Assembly: GCA_947090545.1 (NCBI GenBank)
Contig: CAMUPC010000012.1
Coordinates: 1 to 38,138 of the forward strand
Reading direction: 5' to 3'
Source: an uncultured Eubacterium sp.
Lineage (GTDB): Bacteria; Bacillota; Clostridia; Lachnospirales; Lachnospiraceae
Length of the DNA: 38,138 nucleotides
Part shown: piece by piece, positions 1-8,482 of the stretch
Layout of the letters: each line of letters begins with the position of its first letter
How positions within the stretch are numbered: the first letter of the stretch is position 1
Notes under the pieces: model-generated
Seen by the model: the letters and a program-made list of their open reading frames with translations, nothing else
The model's database searches: none
Told to the model about the DNA's origin: nothing
Translations under genes and position numbers: made by a program

Positions 1-79
1 GGGATTCTTAACCTTCTGGAACGGACGCCGCCAGGAAGTGCCAATCCCCTCTCCCGGCGTCACTGTATGCGCAAAAATG
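1..79 (-). repeat. Truncated copy R1 of fold-back repeat family
   Basis: One arm of the ~240 bp fold-back repeat whose complete copies lie at 3847-4089 and 4201-4440. Bases 7-60 match 4387-4440 and the reverse complement of 38051-38104 closely, including the shared stretch CTTCTGGAACGGACGCCGCC. The match continues past the arm into CTGTATGCGCAAAAATG (63-79), which recurs at 13112-13128. The other half of this copy lies outside the window. Confidence 0.75.
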
Positions 80-352
80 CAATACTTGACTGAAATTGTT
101 TCCCAGACAAATAGTTTGCCATTGTGCACAATTTTTACGGCTCAAAGGTTCTCATCTTCCTTCATGCGTTTATTCTGTCGTATTAGACGCCATAAATACG
201 GTTTAAGGGAAAATACTATGAATTTAGTTGGAAAGAGCAACTTTTTTGTCTGATGAAGTATCTTCTTTTGTTTGTATCTGCTCGTCAAACGCCCAGAAAA
301 CTGTAAAGCAGTCTTGCGGGTAAAAAAGGAACAAAAAGAATATTTCAGAGAA
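80..352. other. Intergenic stretch with no recognisable gene
   Basis: I see no credible gene here. Short open frames lack ribosome sites and overlap the tRNA terminator. A weak 5 bp hairpin (AGTTG/CAACT) followed by six Ts lies near 230-250 and could be a plus-strand terminator for something left of the window. Confidence 0.4.
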
Positions 353-385
353 AGAAAAAACCCTGTAAATCCATGATTTACAAGG
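353..385 (-). terminator. Intrinsic terminator of tRNA-Leu(AAG)
   Basis: Read on the minus strand, a 9-10 bp stem (CTTGTAAATC paired with GATTTACAG) with a tiny loop is followed by a T-rich tract (A-run at 353-360 on the plus strand). It lies 17 bases beyond the 3' end of the minus-strand tRNA. Confidence 0.7.
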
Positions 386-401
386 CTTCCCAAGGGTTAA
401 A

Positions 402-485
402 TGCGGAAGATGGGACTTGAACCCACACGACATTGCTGCCACAAGATCCTTAGTCTTGCTCGTCTGCCAGTTCCGACACTTCCGC
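402..485 (-). tRNA. tRNA-Leu (anticodon AAG)
   Basis: An 84-base class II tRNA on the minus strand. The acceptor stem pairs GCGGAAG with CTTCCGC and discriminator A follows. The anticodon stem CAAGA/TCTTG encloses the loop CTAAGGA, giving anticodon AAG, which reads CUU and, if A34 becomes inosine, other CUN codons. A long variable arm and the GGTTCAAGTCC T-arm are present. CCA is not encoded. It is divergent from the tRNA-Leu(CAG) gene, and their T-arm halves are nearly identical. Confidence 0.95.
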
Positions 486-516
486 ATTGTTGCCAGGTGT
501 TCCTGACGACTTATAC

Positions 517-545
517 AGTATAGCACCTGTCCCGAAAGATGTCAA
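517..545 (-). promoter_or_regulatory. Sigma-A promoter of tRNA-Leu(AAG)
   Basis: On the minus strand the -35 box TTGACA (545-540) and the -10 box TATACT (522-517) are separated by exactly 17 bases. The initiation point would be near 510, about 25 bases before the tRNA. The A-rich run at 546-600 may act as an UP element shared with the divergent promoter. Confidence 0.85.
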
Positions 546-599
546 CAAAAAAATAAAAAAATTTAGCAAAAAAAATTTTGAAAAATTTGCAAAAAAAGC

Positions 600-628
600 T
601 TGACGAATAGATCAAAGTCATGTATTAT
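600..628 (+). promoter_or_regulatory. Sigma-A promoter of tRNA-Leu(CAG)
   Basis: TTGACG (600-605), a 17-base spacer, then TATTAT (623-628). Transcription would start near 635, about 24 bases before the tRNA. It is arranged back to back with the promoter of the minus-strand tRNA across an A/T-rich spacer. Confidence 0.8.
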
Positions 629-658
629 ATCTAATGTGCTCAGCAAGAGCAGCAACAC

Positions 659-742
659 GCAGAAGTGGCGGAATTGGCAGACGCGCAGGCTTCAGGTGCC
701 TGTGGTAGCAATATCGTGTGGGTTCAAGTCCCATCTTCTGCA
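659..742 (+). tRNA. tRNA-Leu (anticodon CAG)
   Basis: An 84-base class II tRNA. Acceptor stem GCAGAAG/CTTCTGC with discriminator A. The anticodon stem CAGGC/GCCTG holds the loop TTCAGGT, so the anticodon is CAG and reads CUG. The long variable arm and GGTTCAAGTCC T-arm are clear. CCA is not encoded. It has its own promoter at 600-628 and a terminator directly downstream. Confidence 0.95.
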
Positions 743-746
743 TAAT

Positions 747-790
747 AAAAGAACAAACCCGTTTCCAAGATGGAAGCGGGTTTGTTCTTT
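747..790. terminator. Bidirectional intrinsic terminator
   Basis: A near-perfect hairpin: AAAGAACAAACCCG pairs with CGGGTTTGTTCTTT around a short loop. It ends in Ts on the plus strand and starts with As, so it can stop both the plus-strand tRNA and the minus-strand gene ending at 800. Confidence 0.85.
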
Positions 791-799
791 CCTGTATAT

Positions 800-2623
800 T
801 CAAAGATGGTCAAGCATATTCAGATTCACCAGTTCAAATTCCAGATCCGGGGCAAGCTCCTGCATCAAGGCGTCGCCTTTGATGACCGTTGCATAATAGC
901 GGCTTTGTGCCAGCAAATAGTAATCGTCACCTTCAAATTTGTCTAAATCTCCGTTGCTGCAACAGATAAAACAGCCGGCTTGTTCCGGCAGGTCGTCCAT
1001 TGTAATGGAGTAGACGTGGGTATCGATCAGGTTTACCTGCAATTCGTAGGCGATGCGGTAGTTTTTCGTATCGTCCAGGGTGCAGTATACCTCCCGGTCG
1101 CCGACGACGTCTTTTAGCAGGCCGAACATGGCGAGGTTTCCAGAGGACACTTTGCCGCGCTGGGAGTGGATCGTGCCGATCTGCGCCGAGTACAGCCCGG
1201 TTGGGATAAATGCTGCGACAAGCAGCATACATGCAGCCGCCTGGCGCAGCCTGTGAAAACGGGTGCGGCAGACGGTGAATAAAAGCAGCAGTGCAAATGC
1301 TCCTGCGGCGCTTGCCACAATACACCATTTCAAAGAGAACTCTTCGGAAAACAGGCGGTAAAAGCCGATGCCCGCGGCGCAGAACGAGCGGTAATGCCAG
1401 GTGTCCTGGATACGTTGCAGGTTAAAATATAATATTGTGCTTACGGCGGCATACAGCCCGGCTTCACCGAGGGTAAGCCAAACAAGCGTACGGATGCTTT
1501 TGCATTGTGCAAGCTCAAAAAAGCCGAGCAGGAGCAGGATTCCGATGATGCATTCGTTGTAGCGTGTATAAATAAAATACGTCAGATCGGTATCATTTTT
1601 CAGGCTGGTAATGGATGCCGGGTCGATCAGGCTGACCGCGGAGATCAAAAAGGTACCAATGGCTGCAAGCAGCGTAAACAGGTAAAAGGCAGTATGCTTT
1701 TTGGGCTTTTTCGTGCGAAATGCCTGGATGACGCGGGCGGCACAGCCCAAAATGCCGAAAAAGAGCAGTCCGAAGGTCGACGACAAGAGCGCCCATATCT
1801 GGCCGGACAGCGCGCGGATCAGGTTTTGCCAGCCCTGCAACGTCAGCAGGGAGAGCAGGTGGCCGACCTGTGCGCCCATGCCGTTTTTGGGCTTGAGCCC
1901 GAAGCCTTCGGCTGTACATAAATAAGCTTTGATGTCTACGTTTAAAAATAAAATCACAAGCAGCGGCAGCAGCATTGCCGCAAACAGCTTCCAGTCAACG
2001 GCGTCTGTCAGGCGCAGAAACAGTACCATCAGAAAATACGCGGTGACGATGCCGATGGTGCGGTTGTGCGTGATATAGCAGGCGCCCATGCACAGGCTTG
2101 CGTACAGGGCGTGCTTTACGCTTGGCTGTTCGTCAAAGCGCAGGAACAGGTAAAACAGCAGCCAGACGAGCAGGTAGAGAAACGTCTCGCTCCAGGCGAT
2201 CGCGCCTTGTGTCAGATAGGACGAATACATGCATACCATAAAGGACACGGTAAGCACCAGCCAGCGTTCGGTTTTTGGAAACAGCAGGCTGGCACACTGG
2301 ATGCAGATAGTAAAGGTAAGGACGGCAAAAATGCCGTTTAGCACGATGGCTGTTTTATACATCAGGTGCAGGTTGTGGGAAAACCAAAACAACGGTGTCA
2401 GCACCAGGCTGTAGCCGTACGAATACCAGTTCATATGTCCGGCGAATACGTCTGACCAGTCATGCCCGGAAAACAGCGCTGCATGGTTCCAGTAGCCATA
2501 TTCGTCATTGCGGATGGCAAGGACGTTCGTTTCGCGGATGTACCAGATGCGGAATATAAAAATAACGGCGGAAAACAAAAGGAATAACAGTGTTTGGTTA
2601 TGGTTTTTAATTGTTTTTAGCAT
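800..2623 (-). CDS. GT-C-like polytopic membrane glycosyltransferase
   Basis: A 607-residue integral membrane protein. After a first membrane segment (about residues 12-28) comes a loop with acidic pair D40-E41 (RNDEYGYW), the position and style of the catalytic acid in GT-C enzymes (GT39/ArnT/PMT type) that use polyprenyl-phosphate sugars. About ten or more further hydrophobic segments follow, then a soluble tail of roughly 100 residues. The start is set by AGGAG eight bases before the ATG. The gene is transcribed alone, away from dgt; a TATAAT-like -10 lies at 2721-2716 without a clear -35. The end abuts the bidirectional terminator at 747-790. By family logic it would move a sugar onto a cell-envelope acceptor outside the membrane. 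Donor and acceptor cannot be inferred, and the GT-C assignment is moderate. Confidence 0.6.
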   Translation of the reverse strand: MLKTIKNHNQTLLFLLFSAVIFIFRIWYIRETNVLAIRNDEYGYWNHAALFSGHDWSDVFAGHMNWYSYGYSLVLTPLFWFSHNLHLMYKTAIVLNGIFAVLTFTICIQCASLLFPKTERWLVLTVSFMVCMYSSYLTQGAIAWSETFLYLLVWLLFYLFLRFDEQPSVKHALYASLCMGACYITHNRTIGIVTAYFLMVLFLRLTDAVDWKLFAAMLLPLLVILFLNVDIKAYLCTAEGFGLKPKNGMGAQVGHLLSLLTLQGWQNLIRALSGQIWALLSSTFGLLFFGILGCAARVIQAFRTKKPKKHTAFYLFTLLAAIGTFLISAVSLIDPASITSLKNDTDLTYFIYTRYNECIIGILLLLGFFELAQCKSIRTLVWLTLGEAGLYAAVSTILYFNLQRIQDTWHYRSFCAAGIGFYRLFSEEFSLKWCIVASAAGAFALLLLFTVCRTRFHRLRQAAACMLLVAAFIPTGLYSAQIGTIHSQRGKVSSGNLAMFGLLKDVVGDREVYCTLDDTKNYRIAYELQVNLIDTHVYSITMDDLPEQAGCFICCSNGDLDKFEGDDYYLLAQSRYYATVIKGDALMQELAPDLEFELVNLNMLDHL

Positions 2624-2812
2624 GTTTGGGACTCCTGTTTTATTTCTGCGGCGCCGCAGGCAAAATACGGGCTGTTGCTGCGTATGTCACTGCGGACAAT
2701 CTGCCACACTATATGATTATACAAAAAATATGAAAAAAATAAAGGAATTTTGAAAAAAACACAGAATTTTTAAAATAAGGAGGAGTAAACAACAAAGGAA
2801 GGAGCATTCCTC

Positions 2813-3817
2813 ATGACGATACGGGAAGAAATGGAACAGAGGGAACATAAGATATTAAGCTCCTATGCTGCTTTCAGCGACCAGTCTGTCGGCAGGCAGC
2901 GTGCGGAAGAGCAGTGCGATATCCGTCCGGTCTATCAGCGTGACCGCGACCGCATCCTGCACAGCAGGGCGTTCCGCAGGCTGAAAAATAAGACCCAGGT
3001 ATTTCTGACGCCGAAAGGGGATCATTACCGAACGAGGATGTCGCATACACTGGAAGTATCGCAGAATGCGCGTACAATCGCAAAGGCGCTGCGCCTGAAC
3101 GAAGACCTGGCGGAAGCGATCGCGCTTGGGCATGACCTGGGGCATACCCCGTTTGGCCATGCCGGGGAGTTTATGTTAAACAGCCTGTGTGAAGGAGGGT
3201 TTCGGCATAATGAACAGAGCGTACGTATTGTAGAAAAGCTGGAAAAGCATGGAAAAGGGCTGAACCTGACCTGGGAGGTACGGGACGGCATTTTAAACCA
3301 CCAGATGAGCAGTATGCCGGCGACGCTGGAAGGCAGGATTGTACGCCTGTCAGACAAGATCGCCTACATCAACCACGATGTGGACGACGCGATCCGGGCA
3401 AAAATCCTGTGCGAAGAAGATATCCCGGCACAGTACCGGGAGATTCTTGGCACAAATGTACGTATGCGTTTGAACACTTTAATACATAATATTGTTACAA
3501 ACAGTATGGGCAGAAACGATATTCTGATGTCACCGGAGGTCGAGGACGCGATGAAGGGGCTCAGAAAGTATATGTTTAAAAATCTGTATCACAATCCGAA
3601 GGCAAAGCACGAAGAAAAGAAAGCGGAAGAGCTGTTGGAGCGCCTGTTTGAGTTTTACAGGAAAAGGCCGCAGATGATGCCGGAGCAGTATACGGATATG
3701 ATTCGGGAAGGGGAGCGGTTGGACCGGACGGTCTGTGATTACATTGCGGGGATGACAGACCAGTATGCGATTGCGAAGTTTAGTGAGTATTATGTGCCTG
3801 TACAGTGGCAGAGTTAA
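2813..3817 (+). CDS. dgt: dGTP triphosphohydrolase-like HD protein
   Basis: A 334-residue protein of the deoxyguanosinetriphosphate triphosphohydrolase-like family, which splits dNTPs into deoxynucleoside and triphosphate. The metal-binding HD residues are visible: H78 (in RMSHTLEV), H107-D108 (GHDLGH) and H111, with the family's RDRDRILHSRAFRRL region at 43-57 and a second conserved stretch (LSDKIAYINHDVDDA) in the middle. The length fits the shorter clostridial form. The ribosome site AAGGAAGGAG lies eight bases before the ATG; a second AAGGAGGAG at 2777-2785 has no start to serve. The gene precedes dnaG and rpoD as in many Clostridia, but two fold-back repeats now separate it from dnaG. 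Specificity for dGTP is not provable from sequence. Confidence 0.9.
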   Translation: MTIREEMEQREHKILSSYAAFSDQSVGRQRAEEQCDIRPVYQRDRDRILHSRAFRRLKNKTQVFLTPKGDHYRTRMSHTLEVSQNARTIAKALRLNEDLAEAIALGHDLGHTPFGHAGEFMLNSLCEGGFRHNEQSVRIVEKLEKHGKGLNLTWEVRDGILNHQMSSMPATLEGRIVRLSDKIAYINHDVDDAIRAKILCEEDIPAQYREILGTNVRMRLNTLIHNIVTNSMGRNDILMSPEVEDAMKGLRKYMFKNLYHNPKAKHEEKKAEELLERLFEFYRKRPQMMPEQYTDMIREGERLDRTVCDYIAGMTDQYAIAKFSEYYVPVQWQS

Positions 3818-3846
3818 GGAGTGCGGTGGGAGTGAGTTCTGGAGGG

Positions 3847-4089
3847 GACGCTGGAGGGAGGGGAGCGGGGCTTGCTTCCGGCTCCTATTCCAGAATGCAA
3901 GGAGCCCTAAGCATTCTGCGGCTACGCTGTGGCACCGTCCGGTCGCGGCACCTAGTTCGCCCCGGCTAAACGCCGGAAGCTAAAGGTGCCGCTGGGCTTC
4001 GCCCCTATGTTATAGAGCAGAATACTAAGGGCTCCTAACATTCTTCCAACGGAGCCGGAAGCAAGCCCCGCTCCCCTCCCTCCGGCTGG
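3847..4089 (+). repeat. Complete fold-back repeat R2
   Basis: The ends form a perfect 33 bp inverted repeat (3853-3885 against 4051-4083), extending imperfectly to about 73 bp per arm. Between the arms are a conserved core at about 3928-3962 (GCTGTGGCACCGTCCGGTCG and onward) and nested hairpins: GCGGCACCT/AGGTGCCGC enclosing CCGGC/GCCGG, then GGGC-TTC-GCCC. The core recurs inverted in R3. R2 starts 30 bases after the dgt stop and has no coding capacity. It may act as a terminator for dgt, or be a non-autonomous mobile element or a structured RNA. Confidence 0.85.
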
Positions 4090-4200
4090 TTTTTCAAAGC
4101 TCTAAGTAAAAAGCCCCAGCAGCAGGCGATTCAAGAACAGGCGATACTTGCTTTGCTGGAAACAATGGCGCCTGCTCGTGTGTAACACCTGCGATAACTA

Positions 4201-4440
4201 GCCGGGAGAGGGGGTTGGCACACCCTGGAGGCGGCTTTGGAAGAAGGTTTAGAAGCCCTTAGCGTCCTGCTCAGTAACCCAGGGGCGAAGCCCAGCGGCA
4301 CCTTTAGCTGCTGGCGGAACGCCAGGGCGAACTAGGTGCCGCGACCGGACGGTGCCACAGCGTAACCGCAGGAGGCTTAGGGCTTCTTAACCTTCTGGAA
4401 CGGACGCCGCCAGGGTGTGCCAACCCCCTCTCCCAGCGTC
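4201..4440 (-). repeat. Complete fold-back repeat R3, opposed to R2
   Basis: The outer arms GGGAGAGGGGGTTGGCACAC (4204-4223) and its reverse complement (4415-4434) continue imperfectly for about 68 bases each. The same core as R2 appears on the opposite strand (about 4325-4362). The inner hairpins are conserved in position but not in sequence: CTGGCG-GAA-CGCCAG here replaces CCGGC/GCCGG in R2. R3 ends 72 bases before the dnaG start. The 4090-4200 spacer between R2 and R3 shows nothing recognisable. Confidence 0.85.
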
Positions 4441-4512
4441 CCTCCCGCAACTACCCAGCACAGGCAACGATATATACAATCATCACCACAATACAAAAGG
4501 AGTCAGCCAGTA

Positions 4513-6309
4513 ATGCCGTTTTATTCAGATGAATTAAAAGAAGAGGTCCGTTCTGCAAACGACATTGTAGACGTAATCTCAGGATATGTCAGGCTACAGA
4601 AAAAAGGCAGCAGCTATGTCGGGCTGTGCCCGTTTCACAATGAAAAGTCCGGTTCGTTCCATGTCTCGCAGAATAAGCAGCTCTATCACTGTTTCGGGTG
4701 CGGCGCGGGCGGGGATGTGTTTGGTTTTTTGATGGAATATGAAAACTATACGTTTCAGGAAGCGATGGAGCAGCTCGCGGCGCGGGCGGGGATGTCTTTG
4801 CCGAAGCATGAGCCGTCAGAGCAGGAAAAGAGGGAAGCGGATTACCGTTCCAGGCTGCTTTTGGTCAACCGGGAAGCAGGAAAGTACTATTATATGCTGC
4901 TGCGCAGTGCACGCGGCGCACATGCCCTGGACTATTTTCGCGGCAGGATGCTTACAGACCAGACGATGCAGAAATTCGGGCTTGGCTATGCGGATAAGTA
5001 CAGTGACGACCTGTACCGTTATTTAAAGTCCAAAGGCTATGACGACCGCCTGCTGAAAGACTCCGGGCTTGTGATGATGGACGAAAAGCGCGGGGCGCAT
5101 GACAAATTTTGGAACCGTGCGATGTTTCCAATTATGAATGTGCACAATAAGATTATCGGATTCGGCGGCAGGGTGATGGGCGAGGGTGAACCGAAGTACT
5201 TAAACTCGCCGGAAACGCCGATTTTTGACAAAAGCAGGAATCTGTACGGCATGAACTTGGCAAGGCAGTCCAGGCAGGAGCAGGTATTATTGTGCGAAGG
5301 GTATATGGACGTGATCGCCTTGCACCAGGCTGGGTTTGACAATGCGGTGGCATCGCTTGGGACAGCGTTTACAAGCGGCCATGCCAGCCTGCTCAAGCGC
5401 TATGCGAACGAAGCTTATCTGACGTTTGACAGTGACGCGCCGGGCATCAAGGCGGCGCTTCGGGCAATTCCGATTCTAAAAGAAGCAGGCATTACGGCAA
5501 AAGTGATCAGCCTAAAGCCGTACAAAGACCCAGATGAACTGATCAAGGCTTTGGGCGCCGATGCTTTTCAGCAGCGCATTGACAATGCCGAAAACAGTTT
5601 TCTGTTTGAAATCCGTATTTTGGAGCAGAATTATAATATGAGTGACCCGCAGGGCAAAACGGCATTTTATAAGGAAGCTGCCAGAAAATTACTGGAATTT
5701 TCCGAGACGCTTGAGCGGAATAATTATATAGAAGCAGTCGCGCAAAAATACCAGATCGGATTTGAAAGCCTGCGCAGCCTGGTGGCGCAGGCAAGCACGC
5801 AGACAGGGCTTGTGAAAAAGCCGGAGCCGTTAAAATCGGGTGTGCAGAAAAATAAGGTGCGCAGGGAGGACGGTGTCAAAAAAGCGCAGAAGCTGCTGTT
5901 AACCTGGCTCAGCGAGGAGCCGGCGCTGTATGAAACCGTCCGTGAATACTTAACGCCCGACGATTTCCCGGATGAGCTGTGCCATCACGCGGCTAAGGAG
6001 CTGTTTTCACAGCTTGCGGCGGGAGAGCTGCATTTAGCGAAGATTCCAGGGCATTTTGAAGATCCAAATGACCAGCGGGAGATCGTGTCAGCGTTTCATG
6101 AGACGATCCAGGAAGTAAAAACCCCCGCCGAGCGCGGGCGGGCATTAAAGGATACCGTATTGAAATTAAAAGAACATCACCTTCTAAGATTGAGAGAAGA
6201 TCACGATCCGAATGGGATGCAGGAGCGTTTTGCGGCGATGCTGCAAGAGAAAAAGACGCTGGAAGCGCTGCGCAGGAAAGAGTTTCTTGTGCAGGGTTCG
6301 GACAGATAG
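4513..6309 (+). CDS. dnaG: DNA primase
   Basis: A 598-residue DnaG primase, which makes the RNA primers for chromosomal replication. The CHC2 zinc finger is visible (C39, H42, C60, C63). It is followed by the primase core and a TOPRIM domain with E262 in CEGYMD and the D306/D308 pair in FDSDAPG. The C-terminal ~150 residues are the helicase-interacting region. I chose the ATG at 4513 because AAAAGGAG (4495-4502) stands 10 bases upstream and [19 protein letters not shown] is the normal N-terminus. An in-frame ATG at 4417 would add 32 low-complexity residues translated from repeat R3. Its neighbours are dgt upstream and rpoD 26 bases downstream, the classical macromolecular-synthesis order. A promoter was not identified between R3 and the start. 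Confidence 0.97.
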   Translation: MPFYSDELKEEVRSANDIVDVISGYVRLQKKGSSYVGLCPFHNEKSGSFHVSQNKQLYHCFGCGAGGDVFGFLMEYENYTFQEAMEQLAARAGMSLPKHEPSEQEKREADYRSRLLLVNREAGKYYYMLLRSARGAHALDYFRGRMLTDQTMQKFGLGYADKYSDDLYRYLKSKGYDDRLLKDSGLVMMDEKRGAHDKFWNRAMFPIMNVHNKIIGFGGRVMGEGEPKYLNSPETPIFDKSRNLYGMNLARQSRQEQVLLCEGYMDVIALHQAGFDNAVASLGTAFTSGHASLLKRYANEAYLTFDSDAPGIKAALRAIPILKEAGITAKVISLKPYKDPDELIKALGADAFQQRIDNAENSFLFEIRILEQNYNMSDPQGKTAFYKEAARKLLEFSETLERNNYIEAVAQKYQIGFESLRSLVAQASTQTGLVKKPEPLKSGVQKNKVRREDGVKKAQKLLLTWLSEEPALYETVREYLTPDDFPDELCHHAAKELFSQLAAGELHLAKIPGHFEDPNDQREIVSAFHETIQEVKTPAERGRALKDTVLKLKEHHLLRLREDHDPNGMQERFAAMLQEKKTLEALRRKEFLVQGSDR

Positions 6310-6335
6310 GAAAGACCATAGAGAGGATGAAAGCA

Positions 6336-7631
6336 ATGGCGAATATGGAAGAAAACAGAAAGAAAATGAAAAAAAAGGGTCATGGCACAGAGGCAGAGCA
6401 AACAGAAGCTGTCGTGTTTGACCAGCAGAAATTTTTGGAAATATTAGGAAGCCTTGTGGAACGGGCAAAGAAGAAAAAGAATATGCTGGAATATCAGGAA
6501 ATCAGCGATGCATTCCAAAGCATGTGCCTGTCCGCGGAACAACTGGAAAATGTGCTGGAATATCTGGAGATCCATAATGTCGACGTCCTGCGTATCTCAG
6601 ACGATGACGACGATGATGATATTTTAATTGAAGACGAAGATGTAGAAGTAGAAAACATCGACCTGACCGTGCCGGACGGGGTCAGCATCGAAGACCCGGT
6701 GCGTATGTACTTAAAGGAGATCGGCAAGGTGCCGCTGCTGAGCGCGGAAGAAGAGATCGACCTTGCACAGAAGATGGAAAATGGGGCGGTTGCCCATGAA
6801 AAGATCCTGATTTTAAGAGGCAGGAGGGACAAACCAGAGACGACTCCGCAGGAAAAGCGGGAATTTAACGAAGAGATCAACAAGCTGATTTTGGAGCAGG
6901 ATTACGGCGAGGATGCGAAAAAACGGCTTGCCGAGGCAAACCTGCGCCTTGTTGTCAGTATCGCGAAGCGTTATGTCGGGCGCGGGATGCTCTTTTTAGA
7001 CTTGATTCAAGAGGGCAACCTCGGGCTGATTAAGGCGGTGGAAAAATTCGACTACCGCAAGGGCTACAAATTCTCTACCTATGCGACTTGGTGGATTCGC
7101 CAGGCGATCACAAGGGCGATCGCAGACCAGGCAAGGACGATCCGTATTCCGGTGCATATGGTGGAGACGATCAACAAGCTGATCCGCGTATCCAGACAGC
7201 TTTTGCAGGAGCTTGGGCGTGAGCCGTCGCCGGAAGAGATTGCCGCGCAGATGAATATGCCGGTAGAGCGTGTGCGGGAGATCTTAAAAATATCGCAGGA
7301 GCCGGTATCGTTGGAGACGCCGATCGGAGAAGAGGAGGACTCCCACCTGGGAGATTTTATCCAGGACGACAACGTGCCGGTGCCTGCGGATGCCGCAGCC
7401 TTTACGTTATTAAAGGAACAGCTTGGCGAGGTGCTCGGCACGCTGACCGAGCGTGAACAGAAGGTGCTGACGCTGCGCTTTGGCTTACAGGACGGCAGGG
7501 CGCGCACCCTGGAGGAGGTCGGAAAGGAATTTAACGTTACCCGTGAGCGTATCCGCCAGATTGAAGCAAAGGCTCTGCGCAAGCTGCGCCATCCGAGCCG
7601 GAGCCGCAAGCTGAAAGACTATCTGGAGTAA
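6336..7631 (+). CDS. rpoD: RNA polymerase primary sigma factor SigA/RpoD
   Basis: The housekeeping sigma factor. Region 1.1-like N-terminus, an acidic run (residues about 90-110), region 1.2 ([21 protein letters not shown]), a short non-conserved insert, region 2 ([17 protein letters not shown], then [20 protein letters not shown]), region 3, and region 4 with its helix-turn-helix ([20 protein letters not shown]) are all present. I favour the second ATG (6336, 431 residues), nine bases after AGAGAGG; the ATG at 6327 touches that ribosome site and would add three residues. It follows dnaG by 26 bases and ends seven bases before trmK, so the three are very likely co-transcribed. The sigma-A promoters noted elsewhere in the window would be its targets. 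Confidence 0.97.
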   Translation: MANMEENRKKMKKKGHGTEAEQTEAVVFDQQKFLEILGSLVERAKKKKNMLEYQEISDAFQSMCLSAEQLENVLEYLEIHNVDVLRISDDDDDDDILIEDEDVEVENIDLTVPDGVSIEDPVRMYLKEIGKVPLLSAEEEIDLAQKMENGAVAHEKILILRGRRDKPETTPQEKREFNEEINKLILEQDYGEDAKKRLAEANLRLVVSIAKRYVGRGMLFLDLIQEGNLGLIKAVEKFDYRKGYKFSTYATWWIRQAITRAIADQARTIRIPVHMVETINKLIRVSRQLLQELGREPSPEEIAAQMNMPVERVREILKISQEPVSLETPIGEEEDSHLGDFIQDDNVPVPADAAAFTLLKEQLGEVLGTLTEREQKVLTLRFGLQDGRARTLEEVGKEFNVTRERIRQIEAKALRKLRHPSRSRKLKDYLE

Positions 7632-7637
7632 TCAGGT

Positions 7638-8447
7638 ATGGAGCAGAAATTATCAAAACGCCTGCGGGCGGTTGCCGATTTTGTGACGCCAGGCAGCGTG
7701 GTGGCGGATATCGGGACAGATCATGGATTTTTACCGGTCTATCTGGTGGAACGGGGCATTTGCCCGCGGGCGGTCGCGATGGATATCCGGCAGGGGCCGT
7801 TAGAGCGGGCGCGGGAACATATTCAGGCGGCTGGGCTGGGGCAGTGTATCCAGGTGCGGCTGTCAGACGGCATGGCAAAGCTTGGGCGAAACGAAGCGGA
7901 CAGCGCTGTGATTGCCGGCATGGGCGGGCTGACTGTTATCCATATTTTAGAACAGGCGGGGGAGCGGCTTTTGGATCTTCAGGAGCTGGTTTTGGAACCC
8001 CAGTCTGATCCTGCGAAGGTGCGCAGGTATCTGCGGGAACACCGGATGCTGATTGACAGGGAAGAGCTGGTGTATGAAGCAGGCAAGTTTTACCCGGTGC
8101 TGCATGTATATGTGGGCGGGACGGCAGGACAGGAGCTGCCGGAACCTGGGTGTTCTGGGCAGCGGATGATGCATATACGAACGATTCTGTCGGAAAAGCT
8201 GGGGGATGAGGCGCGTGTGCAGGAGCTTTTTGATACATACGGTGCGTGTGTGATCGGCAAAGGGCATCCGGTGTTGAAAAGGATGCTGGCTCGGGATGAA
8301 AAGCGGGCGCTTGGGATATTGGATGCGCTTGCGGGACAGGGGCAGACGGGCGAGGCGCGCAGACGGGAAGTGGAGCTTGGGCTTGCACAGATTCGGCTGC
8401 TGTTAGAAATAGAACAAGATTTCAGTGATTGTGCGAAGGAAATATAA
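7638..8447 (+). CDS. trmK: tRNA (adenine(22)-N1)-methyltransferase TrmK
   Basis: A 269-residue class I SAM-dependent methyltransferase of the TrmK family, which methylates N1 of A22 in tRNA. The SAM-binding motif VADIGTDHGFLP (residues 22-33) and the family motif VIAGMGG (91-97) are clear, with a C-terminal helical extension. The start lies seven bases after the rpoD stop; GGAG inside the last rpoD codons is its ribosome site, implying coupling. In many Firmicutes the Nif3-family gene follows directly. Here a 2 kb A+T-rich defence-like gene stands between them. The alternative of a general rRNA or tRNA methylase is unlikely given the context. Confidence 0.92.
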   Translation: MEQKLSKRLRAVADFVTPGSVVADIGTDHGFLPVYLVERGICPRAVAMDIRQGPLERAREHIQAAGLGQCIQVRLSDGMAKLGRNEADSAVIAGMGGLTVIHILEQAGERLLDLQELVLEPQSDPAKVRRYLREHRMLIDREELVYEAGKFYPVLHVYVGGTAGQELPEPGCSGQRMMHIRTILSEKLGDEARVQELFDTYGACVIGKGHPVLKRMLARDEKRALGILDALAGQGQTGEARRREVELGLAQIRLLLEIEQDFSDCAKEI

Positions 8448-8482
8448 AAAAGAGAATAGGTAAAAATATGAAGGGATAGAAA

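Noticed and set aside
600..896. 98-codon open frame over tRNA-Leu(CAG)
   Set aside because: It covers a tRNA gene and a terminator, so it is not coding.
2716..2776. Divergent promoters for the 800-2623 gene and dgt
   Set aside because: A TATAAT on the minus strand and TTGAAA/TAAAAT on the plus strand are present, but the partner -35 is missing or the spacing is 15, so I did not list them as features.
3847..4440. CRISPR array
   Set aside because: The repeats are long, few, opposed and self-complementary, without regular spacers or cas genes.
4417..4512. 32-residue N-terminal extension of DnaG
   Set aside because: It is translated repeat R3 sequence. The normal primase N-terminus and ribosome site are at 4513.
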